Shown: positions 1 through 8,255 of the stretch, piece after piece | Numbering within the stretch: position 1 is the first letter of the stretch | How the letters are laid out: every line of letters begins with the position of its first letter | NCBI RefSeq assembly: GCF_002803155.1 | Contig: NZ_NNBP01000002.1 | Location: forward strand, 248,001-312,000 | Reading direction: 5' to 3' | Length of the DNA: 64,000 nt | DNA from: Streptomyces sp. CB02959 | GTDB taxonomy: Bacteria; Actinomycetota; Actinomycetes; Streptomycetales; Streptomycetaceae | Made by a program: the position numbers and the translations under genes | The notes under the pieces: model-generated | Told to the model about the DNA's origin: nothing | The model's input: the letters and a program-made list of their open reading frames with translations, nothing else | The model's database searches: none

Positions 1-69
1 CGTGCCAGGATGGGGACGTAGCTTCGACGGCCTTAACTGCTCGTTGGGCCGGCCCGGCGAACGGGGGGA

Positions 70-576
70 ATGGCAGTGGGGGGCGACAGCCGGCCCAAGG
101 GGGAGGGCAGCGTGCTCGCGGAACGGCTCAACCACCTCTTCGCGCACATGCACCCACCGGGCGCCCCGTACACCAACGCCCACGTGGCCGACGAGATCAG
201 CCGGGGGGCGGCGGAGTACGGCGGGGTCAAGGTCACCGAGCAGTACCTGTCGATGCTGCGCAACGGACGGCGGACGAACCCGGGCCCCGAACTCCTGCGC
301 GCGCTGGCGAAGTTCTTCGCGGTACCGGTCGGGTACCTGCTGGGGGACCTCTCGCAGCCGCAGGCCACGCGGGTGGAGGAGGAGGTCCGGTTCCTCGCCG
401 CCATGCGGGACCAGCGGGTGCGCGCCATCGCACTGCGCTCGGTCGGGCTGCCCCCGGAGGTACAGGACAGCCTGACGACGATCATCTCCCAGTTCCGCCG
501 GCAGATGAACCTGCCGGACGGCCCGTCGGAGCAGGGTGGTGATCGGCGTGGCGCACGGCCCGATTCGGACCGCTGA
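70..576 (+). CDS. XRE-family helix-turn-helix regulator
   Basis: The protein has 168 residues. A Cro/C1-type HTH covers roughly residues 30-80 and ends in a PVGYLLGD segment typical of Streptomyces XRE proteins. The C-terminal third is helical, then low-complexity and charged. The start is ATG after a GGGGGGA purine run. The gene stops 55 bp before a metallopeptidase gene, which itself overlaps a membrane-protein gene, so the three look like one operon. XRE/ImmA pairs elsewhere act as repressor plus anti-repressor protease; that this pair does the same is inference. The DNA target is unknown. Confidence 0.85.
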   Translation: MAVGGDSRPKGEGSVLAERLNHLFAHMHPPGAPYTNAHVADEISRGAAEYGGVKVTEQYLSMLRNGRRTNPGPELLRALAKFFAVPVGYLLGDLSQPQATRVEEEVRFLAAMRDQRVRAIALRSVGLPPEVQDSLTTIISQFRRQMNLPDGPSEQGGDRRGARPDSDR

Positions 577-631
577 GCGCGACCGGATCTTCACTACCTG
601 GCGGCGGGCCGGACACGAGGGCGGGACGAGC

Positions 632-1210
632 ATGCGAGTGGGCCAGATGCGCAGGCGGTGCAAGCAGCTCATCAAGGAGCTGCGGCTGCCCGCCTCGACC
701 GATCTGCGGGGGATCTGCGACATCGTCGCGGCACGAGTGGAACGGCCCGTCCACCTCGTGCCGATGAGCCTGGGCGGGGTGGTCTCCGGCATGACCGCCA
801 CCACGGACGACGGCTACTGGGTCTTCTACGAACTCAAGACCTCCGCCTGGCACCAGACCCACATCGTGCTGCACGAAATCAGCCACCTGCTCCTCGGGCA
901 CGCCCAGGACCCGGCCGTCACCGAGGACGCGCTGCGGATGTGGACGCCCTCCGTCGACGTCGCCACCGCCATGCGACGCATGGGCCTGACCATGGGCTTC
1001 GCCCGGCACCACGGCTACGACAACCTCGCCGAGCGGGAGACCGAGGTGCTCGGCACGCTCCTGATGGAGCACGTGGTGCCCGCCACCGTGGAGCGGGAAC
1101 TCCCGCTGGAGGGGCCGGCCGCCGAGGTCGCGGCGGCGCTGGGCCCCGCGCTCCGGCACATCCGCCGCCGGCAGGAGGCCGCCGGACCGGAGGAGGAAGC
1201 CAATGTTTGA
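632..1210 (+). CDS. ImmA/IrrE-type zinc metallopeptidase domain protein
   Basis: The protein has 192 residues with a zinc-peptidase motif HEISH at residues 81-85, directly after a hydrophobic strand, as in ImmA/IrrE proteases. A downstream AERETE segment could supply the third metal ligand. An in-frame start at 536 exists, but the ATG at 632 follows a purine-rich stretch and puts the conserved helix at the N-terminus. The gene overlaps the next gene by 8 bp (ATGTTTGA), indicating translational coupling. By family analogy it may cleave or inactivate the upstream XRE regulator; no substrate evidence is visible. Confidence 0.85.
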   Translation: MRVGQMRRRCKQLIKELRLPASTDLRGICDIVAARVERPVHLVPMSLGGVVSGMTATTDDGYWVFYELKTSAWHQTHIVLHEISHLLLGHAQDPAVTEDALRMWTPSVDVATAMRRMGLTMGFARHHGYDNLAERETEVLGTLLMEHVVPATVERELPLEGPAAEVAAALGPALRHIRRRQEAAGPEEEANV

Positions 1211-2423
1211 CGTCGTCTACCTCTGCTTCGGGGCCGCCGCCTGGGCGTTGGTGGCCTACAAGGCGGTCGCCTGGTTCCGGGACCGCTCCAACACCGACCT
1301 CGGGCTCGCCTGCGTGATGACCGGCGGGGTGGCCACGGTCTTCCTCTTCTCCGCGCCCAGCCTCTACCGGGGATTCGACCGGCTGGTCGGCGTCGCCAAC
1401 CTCGCCATGGTCTTCCTCTACTCCTCCGTCGTGGTCTTCGCCGCCGGTGCGTTGGTGCTGCTGCTCCGCTGGACGGCAGGCGAGGGCGAGGAGGCCCGGA
1501 ACCGGGCGCGGACCAGGGCGCGGGTGGCGGTCGGCGCGGTGGCGCTGCTGTGGGCGGTGGCCGTCACCGGCTTCGCCGTCGGCCGCCCGGACGCCGTGGA
1601 GCACCCCCGGGACTTCAGCACCGCCTACACCGACGCGCCCGGCGTGATGCTCTTCCTGATGCTGTATCTGGCCATCTTCGGGGCGAGCTTGGCGGGCCTG
1701 GGGACGCTCTGCCCGCGCTACGCCGCCCGGCTCGGCGGTTCGTGGCTGGCCCGCGGACTGCGGGTGCTGGCCGCCGGCTGCTGGCTCGGCCTGGTCTACT
1801 GCGCCTGCAAGGTCATCGGCTTCGTCCTGTCATGGACCGGACACCCGGCGCTCTGGCTCTCCAACGGCGTCGCCCCGCTCAGCGCTTCGGTCGCCGCGAT
1901 CCTCGTCCTGGCCGGCTTCAGTCTGCCCGCGGCCGGCCCCCGGGTCGCGGCGTGGCGCCGACTGCGCCGCCTGACGCCCCTCTGGCGGACCGTCACCGCA
2001 CAGACCCCCGAGGTCACCATGGACGGCTCCCGGTGGTCCGGCCGCTGGCCCTTCGCCGACCTGGAGTGGCGCGCCAACCGTCAGATGGCCGAGATCCGCG
2101 ACGTGCAGCGCGGCATCCGCCGCCATGTGGAGTCCGACGCCATCGACATCGTCCTCGAACGCGCCCGCGCGGTCTCCCTGGACGACGGCCAACTGGCCGC
2201 GGTCGCCGAGGCGGCCGCCCTCCGACGCGGCCTGGAGAACCGCGCGGTGGGCCATGTCCCGGCCCACGGCGCCGACAGCGTGGTGGTCGCCGACGGTCTG
2301 GACGCCACCGAACTCGCCGCCGAATACGAGCACTTGGCACTGGTCGCGGACGTCTACCACTCACCGCTGATCGAGACCGTGCTCACCGAGTTGCGGCAGC
2401 GCAGTGCCACCATGCGCAGCTGA
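1203..2423 (+). CDS. MAB_1171c-type integral membrane protein
   Basis: The protein has 406 residues. About seven hydrophobic segments in residues 1-245 are followed by a soluble C-terminal domain of about 150 residues with an LEWRANRQMAEIRDVQRGI helix. This matches the actinobacterial MAB_1171c group, often labelled putative transporter, but no transport motif is visible and a sensor role is equally plausible. The start ATG lies inside the end of the metallopeptidase gene, with AGGAGG just upstream. With the XRE and ImmA genes it forms a recurrent actinobacterial trio whose function is not established. Confidence 0.8.
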   Translation: MFDVVYLCFGAAAWALVAYKAVAWFRDRSNTDLGLACVMTGGVATVFLFSAPSLYRGFDRLVGVANLAMVFLYSSVVVFAAGALVLLLRWTAGEGEEARNRARTRARVAVGAVALLWAVAVTGFAVGRPDAVEHPRDFSTAYTDAPGVMLFLMLYLAIFGASLAGLGTLCPRYAARLGGSWLARGLRVLAAGCWLGLVYCACKVIGFVLSWTGHPALWLSNGVAPLSASVAAILVLAGFSLPAAGPRVAAWRRLRRLTPLWRTVTAQTPEVTMDGSRWSGRWPFADLEWRANRQMAEIRDVQRGIRRHVESDAIDIVLERARAVSLDDGQLAAVAEAAALRRGLENRAVGHVPAHGADSVVVADGLDATELAAEYEHLALVADVYHSPLIETVLTELRQRSATMRS

Positions 2424-2535
2424 CCGCGACCCCGCAGACGGGGTGGCCCGGTACGGGGGTCCGGGCCTCCCCCACCGCACGCGGCGGCACTGACCCACGT
2501 GGCCGGTGCCGCCCGGCGCTCCACCACTGGTGATC

Positions 2536-2541
2536 TAGGCT
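2536..2541 (+). promoter_or_regulatory. -10 element TAGGCT of probable leaderless P450 promoter
   Basis: TAGGCT matches the Streptomyces TAnnnT -10 hexamer and lies 8 bp before the ATG at 2550. No RBS is present, so the transcript probably begins at or near the start codon. Confidence 0.5.
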
Positions 2542-2549
2542 CGGGCGCC

Positions 2550-3773
2550 ATGCAGAACACCGCCGAGACCGGCCCCGACGCTCCGTTGGACACCACCCCC
2601 CTCCTGGACGACCCGTACGCCGCCTGCGCCGCACTCCGCGAGGCCGGCCCGGTGCACCGGATCACCGGCACCGACGGACAGCCCGCCTGGCTGGTCACCC
2701 GTTACGACGACGTCCGCAGCGCCCTGGCCGACCCCCGGCTCTCGCTCGACAGGCGGCACGCCACCCCGGGCAACTACCGCGGTTTCTCCCTGCCGCCCGC
2801 CCTCGACGCCAACCTCCTCAACATGGACCCGCCGGACCACACCCGGATCCGCCGCCTGGTCGTCAAGGCCTTCACCCCGGGGCGGGTCGAAGCGCTGCGC
2901 GCCCCCGTGCAGCGGATCGCCGACGACCTGCTGGACGCCATGGCGGCGCGGGGCCGCGCGGAACTCGTCACGGAGTACGCCGGGCCGCTGCCGATCACCG
3001 TCATCTGCGATCTGCTCGGCATCCCGGCCGAGCACCGACGCGACTTCCTGGCCTGGTCGGACGCGCTCATCACGCCCGACCCCGGCCGCCCGCAGGCGAT
3101 GAAGGAGGCGATCGGCGCGATGCTGGAGTTCTACACCGGGCTGATCGCCGCCAAGCGTGCCGAGCCGGGTGACGACCTGCTCTCGGATCTGATCGCGGTG
3201 CGCGACGACAGCGCGGACACCCCAGGCGCCGACCGGCTCAGCGAGGACGAACTGACCTCCCTCGCCTTCCTGATCCTCTTCGCCGGATACGAGAACACCG
3301 TCCAGCTCATCGGCAACGCCGTCCTCGCCCTCCTCGACCATCCCTCGCAACTCGCCGCGTTGCGCCGAAATCCAGCCGAACTGGCGCCCGCCGTAGAGGA
3401 GTTCCTCCGCTACGACACCCCGGCCTCCCTGGCCATCCGCCGCTTCCCTGTCGAGGACCTGGAAATCGGCGGCGTCCGCATCCCCGCCGGCGAGAGTGTG
3501 CTGCTCTCGATAGCGTCCGCGAACCGCGACCCGAACCGGTTCCCCGACCCGGACCGGCTGGACCCGGCGCGTGACCTCTCCGGTCACCTCGCCCTGGGGC
3601 ACGGCATCCACTACTGCCTCGGCGCGCCGCTGGCCCGTATGGAGGCGGAGATCGCCATCGGCGCCCTCATCAGCCGCTTTCCCGGGCTGCGGTTCGACGT
3701 ACCGCGGGATGAAGTACGGCACCGTCGGACAATCCGGGCGCGTGGCCTGATTTCGCTGCCCGTGACCTGGTAA
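2550..3773 (+). CDS. Cytochrome P450 (CYP107-like)
   Basis: The protein has 407 residues, the normal size for soluble bacterial class I P450s. The heme-ligand segment GHGIHYCLG places the thiolate at about Cys356. The K-helix ExxR is in EEFLRY. The I-helix reads AGYENT, so the usual alcohol position after the conserved acid is Asn and Thr is shifted by one. DPPDHTRIRR and the PVTW C-terminus resemble CYP107 members. The ATG at 2550 was chosen because a TAGGCT hexamer sits 8 bp upstream. No ferredoxin gene is adjacent; the nearest is 50 kb away. The substrate is unknown. Confidence 0.92.
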   Translation: MQNTAETGPDAPLDTTPLLDDPYAACAALREAGPVHRITGTDGQPAWLVTRYDDVRSALADPRLSLDRRHATPGNYRGFSLPPALDANLLNMDPPDHTRIRRLVVKAFTPGRVEALRAPVQRIADDLLDAMAARGRAELVTEYAGPLPITVICDLLGIPAEHRRDFLAWSDALITPDPGRPQAMKEAIGAMLEFYTGLIAAKRAEPGDDLLSDLIAVRDDSADTPGADRLSEDELTSLAFLILFAGYENTVQLIGNAVLALLDHPSQLAALRRNPAELAPAVEEFLRYDTPASLAIRRFPVEDLEIGGVRIPAGESVLLSIASANRDPNRFPDPDRLDPARDLSGHLALGHGIHYCLGAPLARMEAEIAIGALISRFPGLRFDVPRDEVRHRRTIRARGLISLPVTW

Positions 3774-3833
3774 TCCGGGGACGCACAAGTTTTTGATGCG
3801 TAACCCTTCAGTCATGCGGTAGAAAAGTCCTGT

Positions 3834-3873
3834 GACCCGCCCGGTGTGCATCCCCCGTCGCACCGGGCGGGTC
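3834..3873 (+). terminator. Hairpin terminator after P450 gene
   Basis: A perfect 13-bp inverted repeat (GACCCGCCCGGTG, 14-nt loop, CACCGGGCGGGTC) is followed by CTTCTTT. This is a good intrinsic terminator by Streptomyces standards. Confidence 0.8.
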
Positions 3874-3971
3874 CTTCTTTGCGACTGCGCACACCTCCCG
3901 ACATGCCGACCGCGTCACCCCTCCCGTGGCCCGTCTGGCGCACCTGCGCTGCGCCCGCCGCCCGCCCTCCT

Positions 3972-3977
3972 TAGCGT
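3972..3977 (+). promoter_or_regulatory. -10 element TAGCGT of probable leaderless promoter
   Basis: TAGCGT lies 6 bp before the ATG at 3984, with no RBS between. The same hexamer with 8-bp spacing precedes the genes starting at 16083 and 36561 on the other strand. Confidence 0.5.
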
Positions 3978-3983
3978 GACTCC

Positions 3984-4949
3984 ATGGCATTTGACGCGCT
4001 TGTGTCCAAGAAGGCCGGTGCGCTGGCACTGATCGCCGCCGCCGGAGTGTCCCTGACCCCCATACCGGCCGATGCCCGCCCCGCCGCACCAACGGGGCGT
4101 CAGGCCGCGGCCCCCGCCCGGCACCTGCCCGGCGGCCTCAGCGCCCTCGCCTGGATGGTCGCCGACGCCGACACCGGCAAGGTGCTGGCCGCCAAGAACT
4201 CGCACCGCAGACTCGCCCCGGCCAGCACCCTCAAGACGCTCTTCGCGGTCACCGTGCTGCCCAAGTTCTCGTCCGGCCGGGTGCGCCAGGTCAGCGCCGA
4301 CGACCTCGCCGGCCTCGGCGCCGGCAGCAGCGTCGTCGGCGTCCGCCAAGGACAGCGCTACACCGTCGCCGACCTGTGGCGCGGCGTCTTCCTGCGCTCC
4401 GGCAACGACGCGGTGCACGTCCTCGCCGCCATGAACGGGGGGTGGTCGGCCACCGCCCAGGAGATGCAGCGGACCGCCCGCCGGCTCGGCGCCCGCGACA
4501 CCACCGTGAAATCCCCGGACGGCTACGACGCCCCCGGCCAGGTGTCCTCCGCCTTCGACCTGACGGTCTTCGCCCGCGCCGGCCTCGCCAACGACGACTT
4601 CGCCCGCTACTGCTCCACCACCCGCGCCGGGTTCCCGGCGGCCGGCGGGGGCACCGTCCAGATCGAGAACACCAACCGGATGCTGGTCGGCTCGCACGGC
4701 CTGACCCGCTATCCCGGCATCATCGGCGTCAAGAACGGCTACACCAGCAAAGCCGGCAACACCCTCGTCGCCGCCGCCCACCGCAACGGCCGCACCCTGA
4801 TCGTCACCGTGCTCAACCCCCAGTCGGGCGAGGCCAACGGCGTCTACAAGGAAGCGGGCGCGCTGCTGGACTGGGGCTTCAACAATGCGACGCGCCCCGA
4901 GCCGGCCGGCCGCAGCGGCTCCGACGACGCGGACGACGACGACTCGTGA
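3984..4949 (+). CDS. D-alanyl-D-alanine carboxypeptidase (S11-type)
   Basis: The exported penicillin-binding enzyme has 321 residues and should trim the terminal D-Ala of peptidoglycan stem peptides. A signal peptide covers residues 1-33 or so. The active-site motifs are STLK (Ser81, Lys84), SGN (139-141) and a third motif reading KNG (250-252) in place of the usual KTG. The C-terminus ends in an acidic Asp/Ser tail instead of a clear membrane anchor. The gene is convergent with the DUF309 gene. The KNG variant could alter beta-lactam or substrate binding; activity is still expected from the other motifs. Confidence 0.9.
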   Translation: MAFDALVSKKAGALALIAAAGVSLTPIPADARPAAPTGRQAAAPARHLPGGLSALAWMVADADTGKVLAAKNSHRRLAPASTLKTLFAVTVLPKFSSGRVRQVSADDLAGLGAGSSVVGVRQGQRYTVADLWRGVFLRSGNDAVHVLAAMNGGWSATAQEMQRTARRLGARDTTVKSPDGYDAPGQVSSAFDLTVFARAGLANDDFARYCSTTRAGFPAAGGGTVQIENTNRMLVGSHGLTRYPGIIGVKNGYTSKAGNTLVAAAHRNGRTLIVTVLNPQSGEANGVYKEAGALLDWGFNNATRPEPAGRSGSDDADDDDS

Positions 4950-4989
4950 CCCCGGCCGCCCCTCCGGGCCGGTGCCCTGCGCCGACCGC

Positions 4990-5544
4990 CTAACCGGCGC
5001 GCAGCCGGGGAGCCGCCCCGGAGGCGGAGACCGTACCGGGCGCCCCGCCCTCCGGGACCCCGGCCAGAGTGCCGGTCAGGTCCCGTGCCCAGGCCGTCAG
5101 TCCGGCGATGTCGATGCCGTGCGGGGCGGCCGCGGCATACGGGGCGAGTGCCGCCGCGCCGCGTCCCAGCAGCGCCGCACCCCCCGTGGCGTTGCCGCGC
5201 GCCGCGTGCGTGAGCCCCACGGCCAGTTGGGCCAGCCCGCGCCACAGTTCCCGCTCGGCCTCCGGGGCACCCTTCCAGGCGTCCTCCAGGACCTCGTGGG
5301 CGTGGAACGGCATCCCGGCGTCCAGCAGCCGCTGCGCCTCGGTCAGCGCCTCATCGGGCGTACGGGGCACCCCCTCGGGTTGCCGGGCGATCCCCGGCGA
5401 TCCGTAGGGCAGCGGGCGACCCAGCCCGTCCCGGGGCCTGGCGTTGCGGGCCCGGCCCTGCTCGTCGCGGTCACGGGAGCGGGGCGCGGGGGCGCCGCCC
5501 TCCTCGTACCGGGTGCGCTGTCGGTGGTCCTCCGGGGCGTTCAC
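4990..5544 (-). CDS. DUF309 domain protein
   Basis: The protein has 184 residues. The DUF309 signature HAHEVLEDAWKG followed by a helical ERELWRGLAQLAVG segment spans about residues 75-130. The N-terminal 60 residues are charged and low-complexity. The start is GTG at 5544; a CACAAT hexamer lies a few bases upstream, so translation may be leaderless. The function of DUF309 proteins is not established, although the HxxxE..W..R pattern is suggestive of a small helical enzyme or binding protein. It is convergent with the carboxypeptidase gene and unlinked functionally to it. Confidence 0.85.
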   Translation of the reverse strand: MNAPEDHRQRTRYEEGGAPAPRSRDRDEQGRARNARPRDGLGRPLPYGSPGIARQPEGVPRTPDEALTEAQRLLDAGMPFHAHEVLEDAWKGAPEAERELWRGLAQLAVGLTHAARGNATGGAALLGRGAAALAPYAAAAPHGIDIAGLTAWARDLTGTLAGVPEGGAPGTVSASGAAPRLRAG

Positions 5545-5652
5545 CCTTCGATTGTGCGCCGTGGGACGGTCGGCGTCGCCACGGGGTCGCCACGAGGCGG
5601 CCGGGGGCCCCCGGCACCGGTGGCGGGGCCCATCGGCGGCCCGCCGCCGGCG

Positions 5653-6750
5653 TCAGGGGACCCGGACCGGGGAGGACGCGTCCGGCACCCGGAGCGACGG
5701 CGCCCCGCCGCCGTCCGCCGGGACGGTCCAGACGTCGCTCCGCCGCCCGTCCCGGCCGGGCAGCGCGTACGCCAGGGTGCGGTCGTCCAGCCAGGCGGCC
5801 TGGTCGTCCACGCTGCGGGTCTCGGCGACCGGACGCTCCCGCAGCGTCCGCAGGTCCAGGACGTACAGCCGCCACGGATCGGTGGCGCCGGCCCGGACCC
5901 GCTTCTTGAAGGCGAGACGGGTGTCGTCGGGCGACAGGGAGGGGCACTCGACGTTCTCGCGGACCGTGTGCGCCACCCATTTCCGCAGGTCGCCCTGGAC
6001 CAGATAGGTCTTCCCGCGGGTCGAGACGGTCGCGTAGAAGAGGTTGTCGTCGCGGGCGAAGGTCACGCCCCAGTAGTTGACGTCGGGGGAGTGGTACCGG
6101 CGACCGCCGAGGGTGAGCGGGATCTCCTCGATGTTCTTGATGAGGTAACCGGTGCGGGTGTCCAGGATGGAGGTCCGGGTGGAGAACGACGTGGTCGCGT
6201 AGGAGTCGCCGGTGGCGAACATCGTCCAGGACAGCATCCGCCCGGAGGCCGAGACCCGGGCCCGGTTGGGGATGCCGGTGAGCGCGATCCGGCGCCGCTC
6301 CCGCAGCCGGCCGTCCAGGACGACCGCGTACGACCTGGGCGGAATACCGGGGCGCCGCTGGAGACAGAGACCGGTGTCGGCGGCCGCGTGGAAGCGGTCG
6401 CACACGGGTCCGCCGGTGGTGCGCCGGTCGTCCCCGGGCGCCGTGCCGGGCGTGCGTCCGCCGGGCGCCGGGGCCGGGAGACTGGCCACGCGGCCGGCCC
6501 CCGCGCCCGTACTGCGGAAGTACAGCCGCCCGTGGTCGAGGCCGAACGCCGAGGCGGTGTCGGTCGGTTGGGCGCGCCGGGCGGAGGCGACGGTGTAGCC
6601 GACGGCGACGGCGGCCAGCAGTGCCCCCGCGGCCGCCACGGCGAGGATCCGGGCCCGACGGGAGCGAGCGGGGAGGGGCGGGAGCCGGTGGGGCGAGGCG
6701 GTGGGGGCTTGCGGGGTGTCGGGGTGGTCCGCGGGGCTGGGGCGGGTCAT
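5653..6750 (-). CDS. Membrane-anchored TolB-like beta-propeller protein
   Basis: The protein has 365 residues. A single membrane segment near residues 33-55 is preceded by a proline-rich cytoplasmic tail; the rest is an extracytoplasmic propeller with SLSPDDTRLAFKKR and ARVSASGRMLSW repeats typical of TolB/WD40-like domains. An upstream extension in the same frame to 8634 is a shadow of the MFS gene. The ATG at 6750 overlaps the MFS stop by four bases (ATGA), so the two are translationally coupled. A role with the transporter, such as ligand sensing at the surface, is inference. Confidence 0.85.
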   Translation of the reverse strand: MTRPSPADHPDTPQAPTASPHRLPPLPARSRRARILAVAAAGALLAAVAVGYTVASARRAQPTDTASAFGLDHGRLYFRSTGAGAGRVASLPAPAPGGRTPGTAPGDDRRTTGGPVCDRFHAAADTGLCLQRRPGIPPRSYAVVLDGRLRERRRIALTGIPNRARVSASGRMLSWTMFATGDSYATTSFSTRTSILDTRTGYLIKNIEEIPLTLGGRRYHSPDVNYWGVTFARDDNLFYATVSTRGKTYLVQGDLRKWVAHTVRENVECPSLSPDDTRLAFKKRVRAGATDPWRLYVLDLRTLRERPVAETRSVDDQAAWLDDRTLAYALPGRDGRRSDVWTVPADGGGAPSLRVPDASSPVRVP

Positions 6751-8174
6751 GGGCGGGACGGTCGCCTTTCGGGGTCGGGGGCTTCCGGACCGGGGCGCTC
6801 CGGGGGCGGGCCGGTGTTCTCGGGACCTCCGGTGTGCTCCGGTTCTTGCGGATCCGGGCCTTCCGGGGCCGGGTCCTCCGAGGGCGGGGCGGGGCTCGGT
6901 TGCCGGGTGCCGGGGCGCCCACGGTCGGCCGGGCCGCGGCCCGCACGTCCGGAGAGGAGGACAGTGGCGGCCGCCAGTGCCGCGGCCAGCGCGAGAGCCG
7001 CGGTGACCAGGGCCGGGCCGCTGCCCCACAGCGTCCAGGCGGCACCGAAGCCCGCCGCGGCCAGTAGCCGGCACAGCGCCTGGCCCGTCTGGAGCAGCGC
7101 CATCCCGCTCGCCCGGTTGGCGGCCGGCAGCACCGGTCCGGCCAGTGCCATCAGCACCCCGTCGGTGGCCGCGTAGAAGACACCGAGCAGCAGCAGGACG
7201 CCCACCAGGAGCACCGGCCCCGCATCGGTGGCCAGGAACAGCAGATAGCCGCCGAGCAGCGCCACGTGCCCGCACAGGAACGGGACCCGGCGGCCGATCC
7301 GGTCCCCGAGCCGGCCGGCCGGCACGGCGAGCGCGAGGTAGACCGCCGCGGCGCCCAGCGGCAGCAGCGGGAACCAGCTCACCGCGAAGTCCAGCCGGCG
7401 CTGGAGCAGCAGGTACAGGAACGAGTCCCCGATGGTCGCCGCGCCCAGCAGGCCCGCCGCCGCGCAGATCCGCCGGAAGGCGGGGTCGCGGAGCGGGGCG
7501 AGCAGCCGGCCCTGGGAGCGGGGCACGGGGCGCGGCTCCCGTTGGTGGGCCGGCAGCCCGGCCCTCCCCGGGACGAAGGCGACGAGCAGCAGCACCCCGA
7601 GCAGCCCCACGCAGAAGCTGACCACGAACACCGCGTCGTACGCGTCGGCGGTGGCCCAGAGGAGCGCGAACGCGGCGAGCGGTCCCAGGAGGGCGCCGGT
7701 GGTGTCCATCGCCCGGTGGACGCCGAAGGCCCGGCCGAGCGCGTCCGGCGGCGCGCTGAGTGAGATCAGGGCGTCGCGCGGGGCGGTGCGGACGCCCTTG
7801 CCGATGCGGTCCGCGGCGAGCGCCGCACCGATGCCCAGGGTGCCGCCGCCGGCGAGCAGCAGTCCCAGCCGGGAGAGCGCGGACAGGGCGTAACCGGCTC
7901 CGGCGACCAGCTTGTGCCGGCCGCCGCGGTCGGCGGCGCGCCCGCCGAGCAGCCGGACGAGCGCGGTGACGCCGTTGTAGAGGCCGTCGAGGAAGCCGAA
8001 CTGAAGGGGGGAGAGACCCAGTTGGAGGACGAAGTAGAGGGGCAGCACGGCGGTGACCATCTCGGAGGAGACGTCGGTGACCAGGCTGACCGCGCCGAGG
8101 GCCAGTACCGGCCCGCCGACGCGGCCCCGCGTCACCTTTGCCGTCGCGGCCGCGTCCGTGGTCGCGAGATACAT
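6747..8174 (-). CDS. MFS transporter
   Basis: The protein has 475 residues. About twelve membrane segments are visible, with GGRAADRGGRHKLV at the loop 2-3 position (MFS motif A) and the DRIGKGVRTAPRDALIS signature that marks a particular actinobacterial MFS subgroup of unassigned substrate. The last 70 residues are a Pro/Glu-rich cytoplasmic tail. The start ATG at 8174 is preceded by CAGGGTTGATCG. The gene is coupled to the downstream propeller gene by ATGA overlap. Confidence 0.9.
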   Translation of the reverse strand: MYLATTDAAATAKVTRGRVGGPVLALGAVSLVTDVSSEMVTAVLPLYFVLQLGLSPLQFGFLDGLYNGVTALVRLLGGRAADRGGRHKLVAGAGYALSALSRLGLLLAGGGTLGIGAALAADRIGKGVRTAPRDALISLSAPPDALGRAFGVHRAMDTTGALLGPLAAFALLWATADAYDAVFVVSFCVGLLGVLLLVAFVPGRAGLPAHQREPRPVPRSQGRLLAPLRDPAFRRICAAAGLLGAATIGDSFLYLLLQRRLDFAVSWFPLLPLGAAAVYLALAVPAGRLGDRIGRRVPFLCGHVALLGGYLLFLATDAGPVLLVGVLLLLGVFYAATDGVLMALAGPVLPAANRASGMALLQTGQALCRLLAAAGFGAAWTLWGSGPALVTAALALAAALAAATVLLSGRAGRGPADRGRPGTRQPSPAPPSEDPAPEGPDPQEPEHTGGPENTGPPPERPGPEAPDPERRPSRP

Positions 8175-8224
8175 CGATCAACCCTGGTGGGCGTAGGAGG
8201 AATCGACCTGGATGGCGGTGCTGT

Positions 8225-8251
8225 CCGGCCCGGCCCCCGGGGCCGGGCCGG
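8225..8251 (-). terminator. GC hairpin between metallophosphatase-end and MFS start
   Basis: A perfect 11-bp stem (CCGGCCCGGCC / GGCCGGGCCGG) with a 5-nt loop lies just downstream of the MFS start region and 5 bp from the stop side of the 8256 gene. It is a probable factor-independent terminator for the phosphatase transcript. Confidence 0.6.
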
Positions 8252-8255
8252 TCGG

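Noticed and set aside
2..475. 157-residue frame at the left edge
   Set aside because: Arg/Ser/Thr-rich shadow of the XRE regulator gene in another frame.
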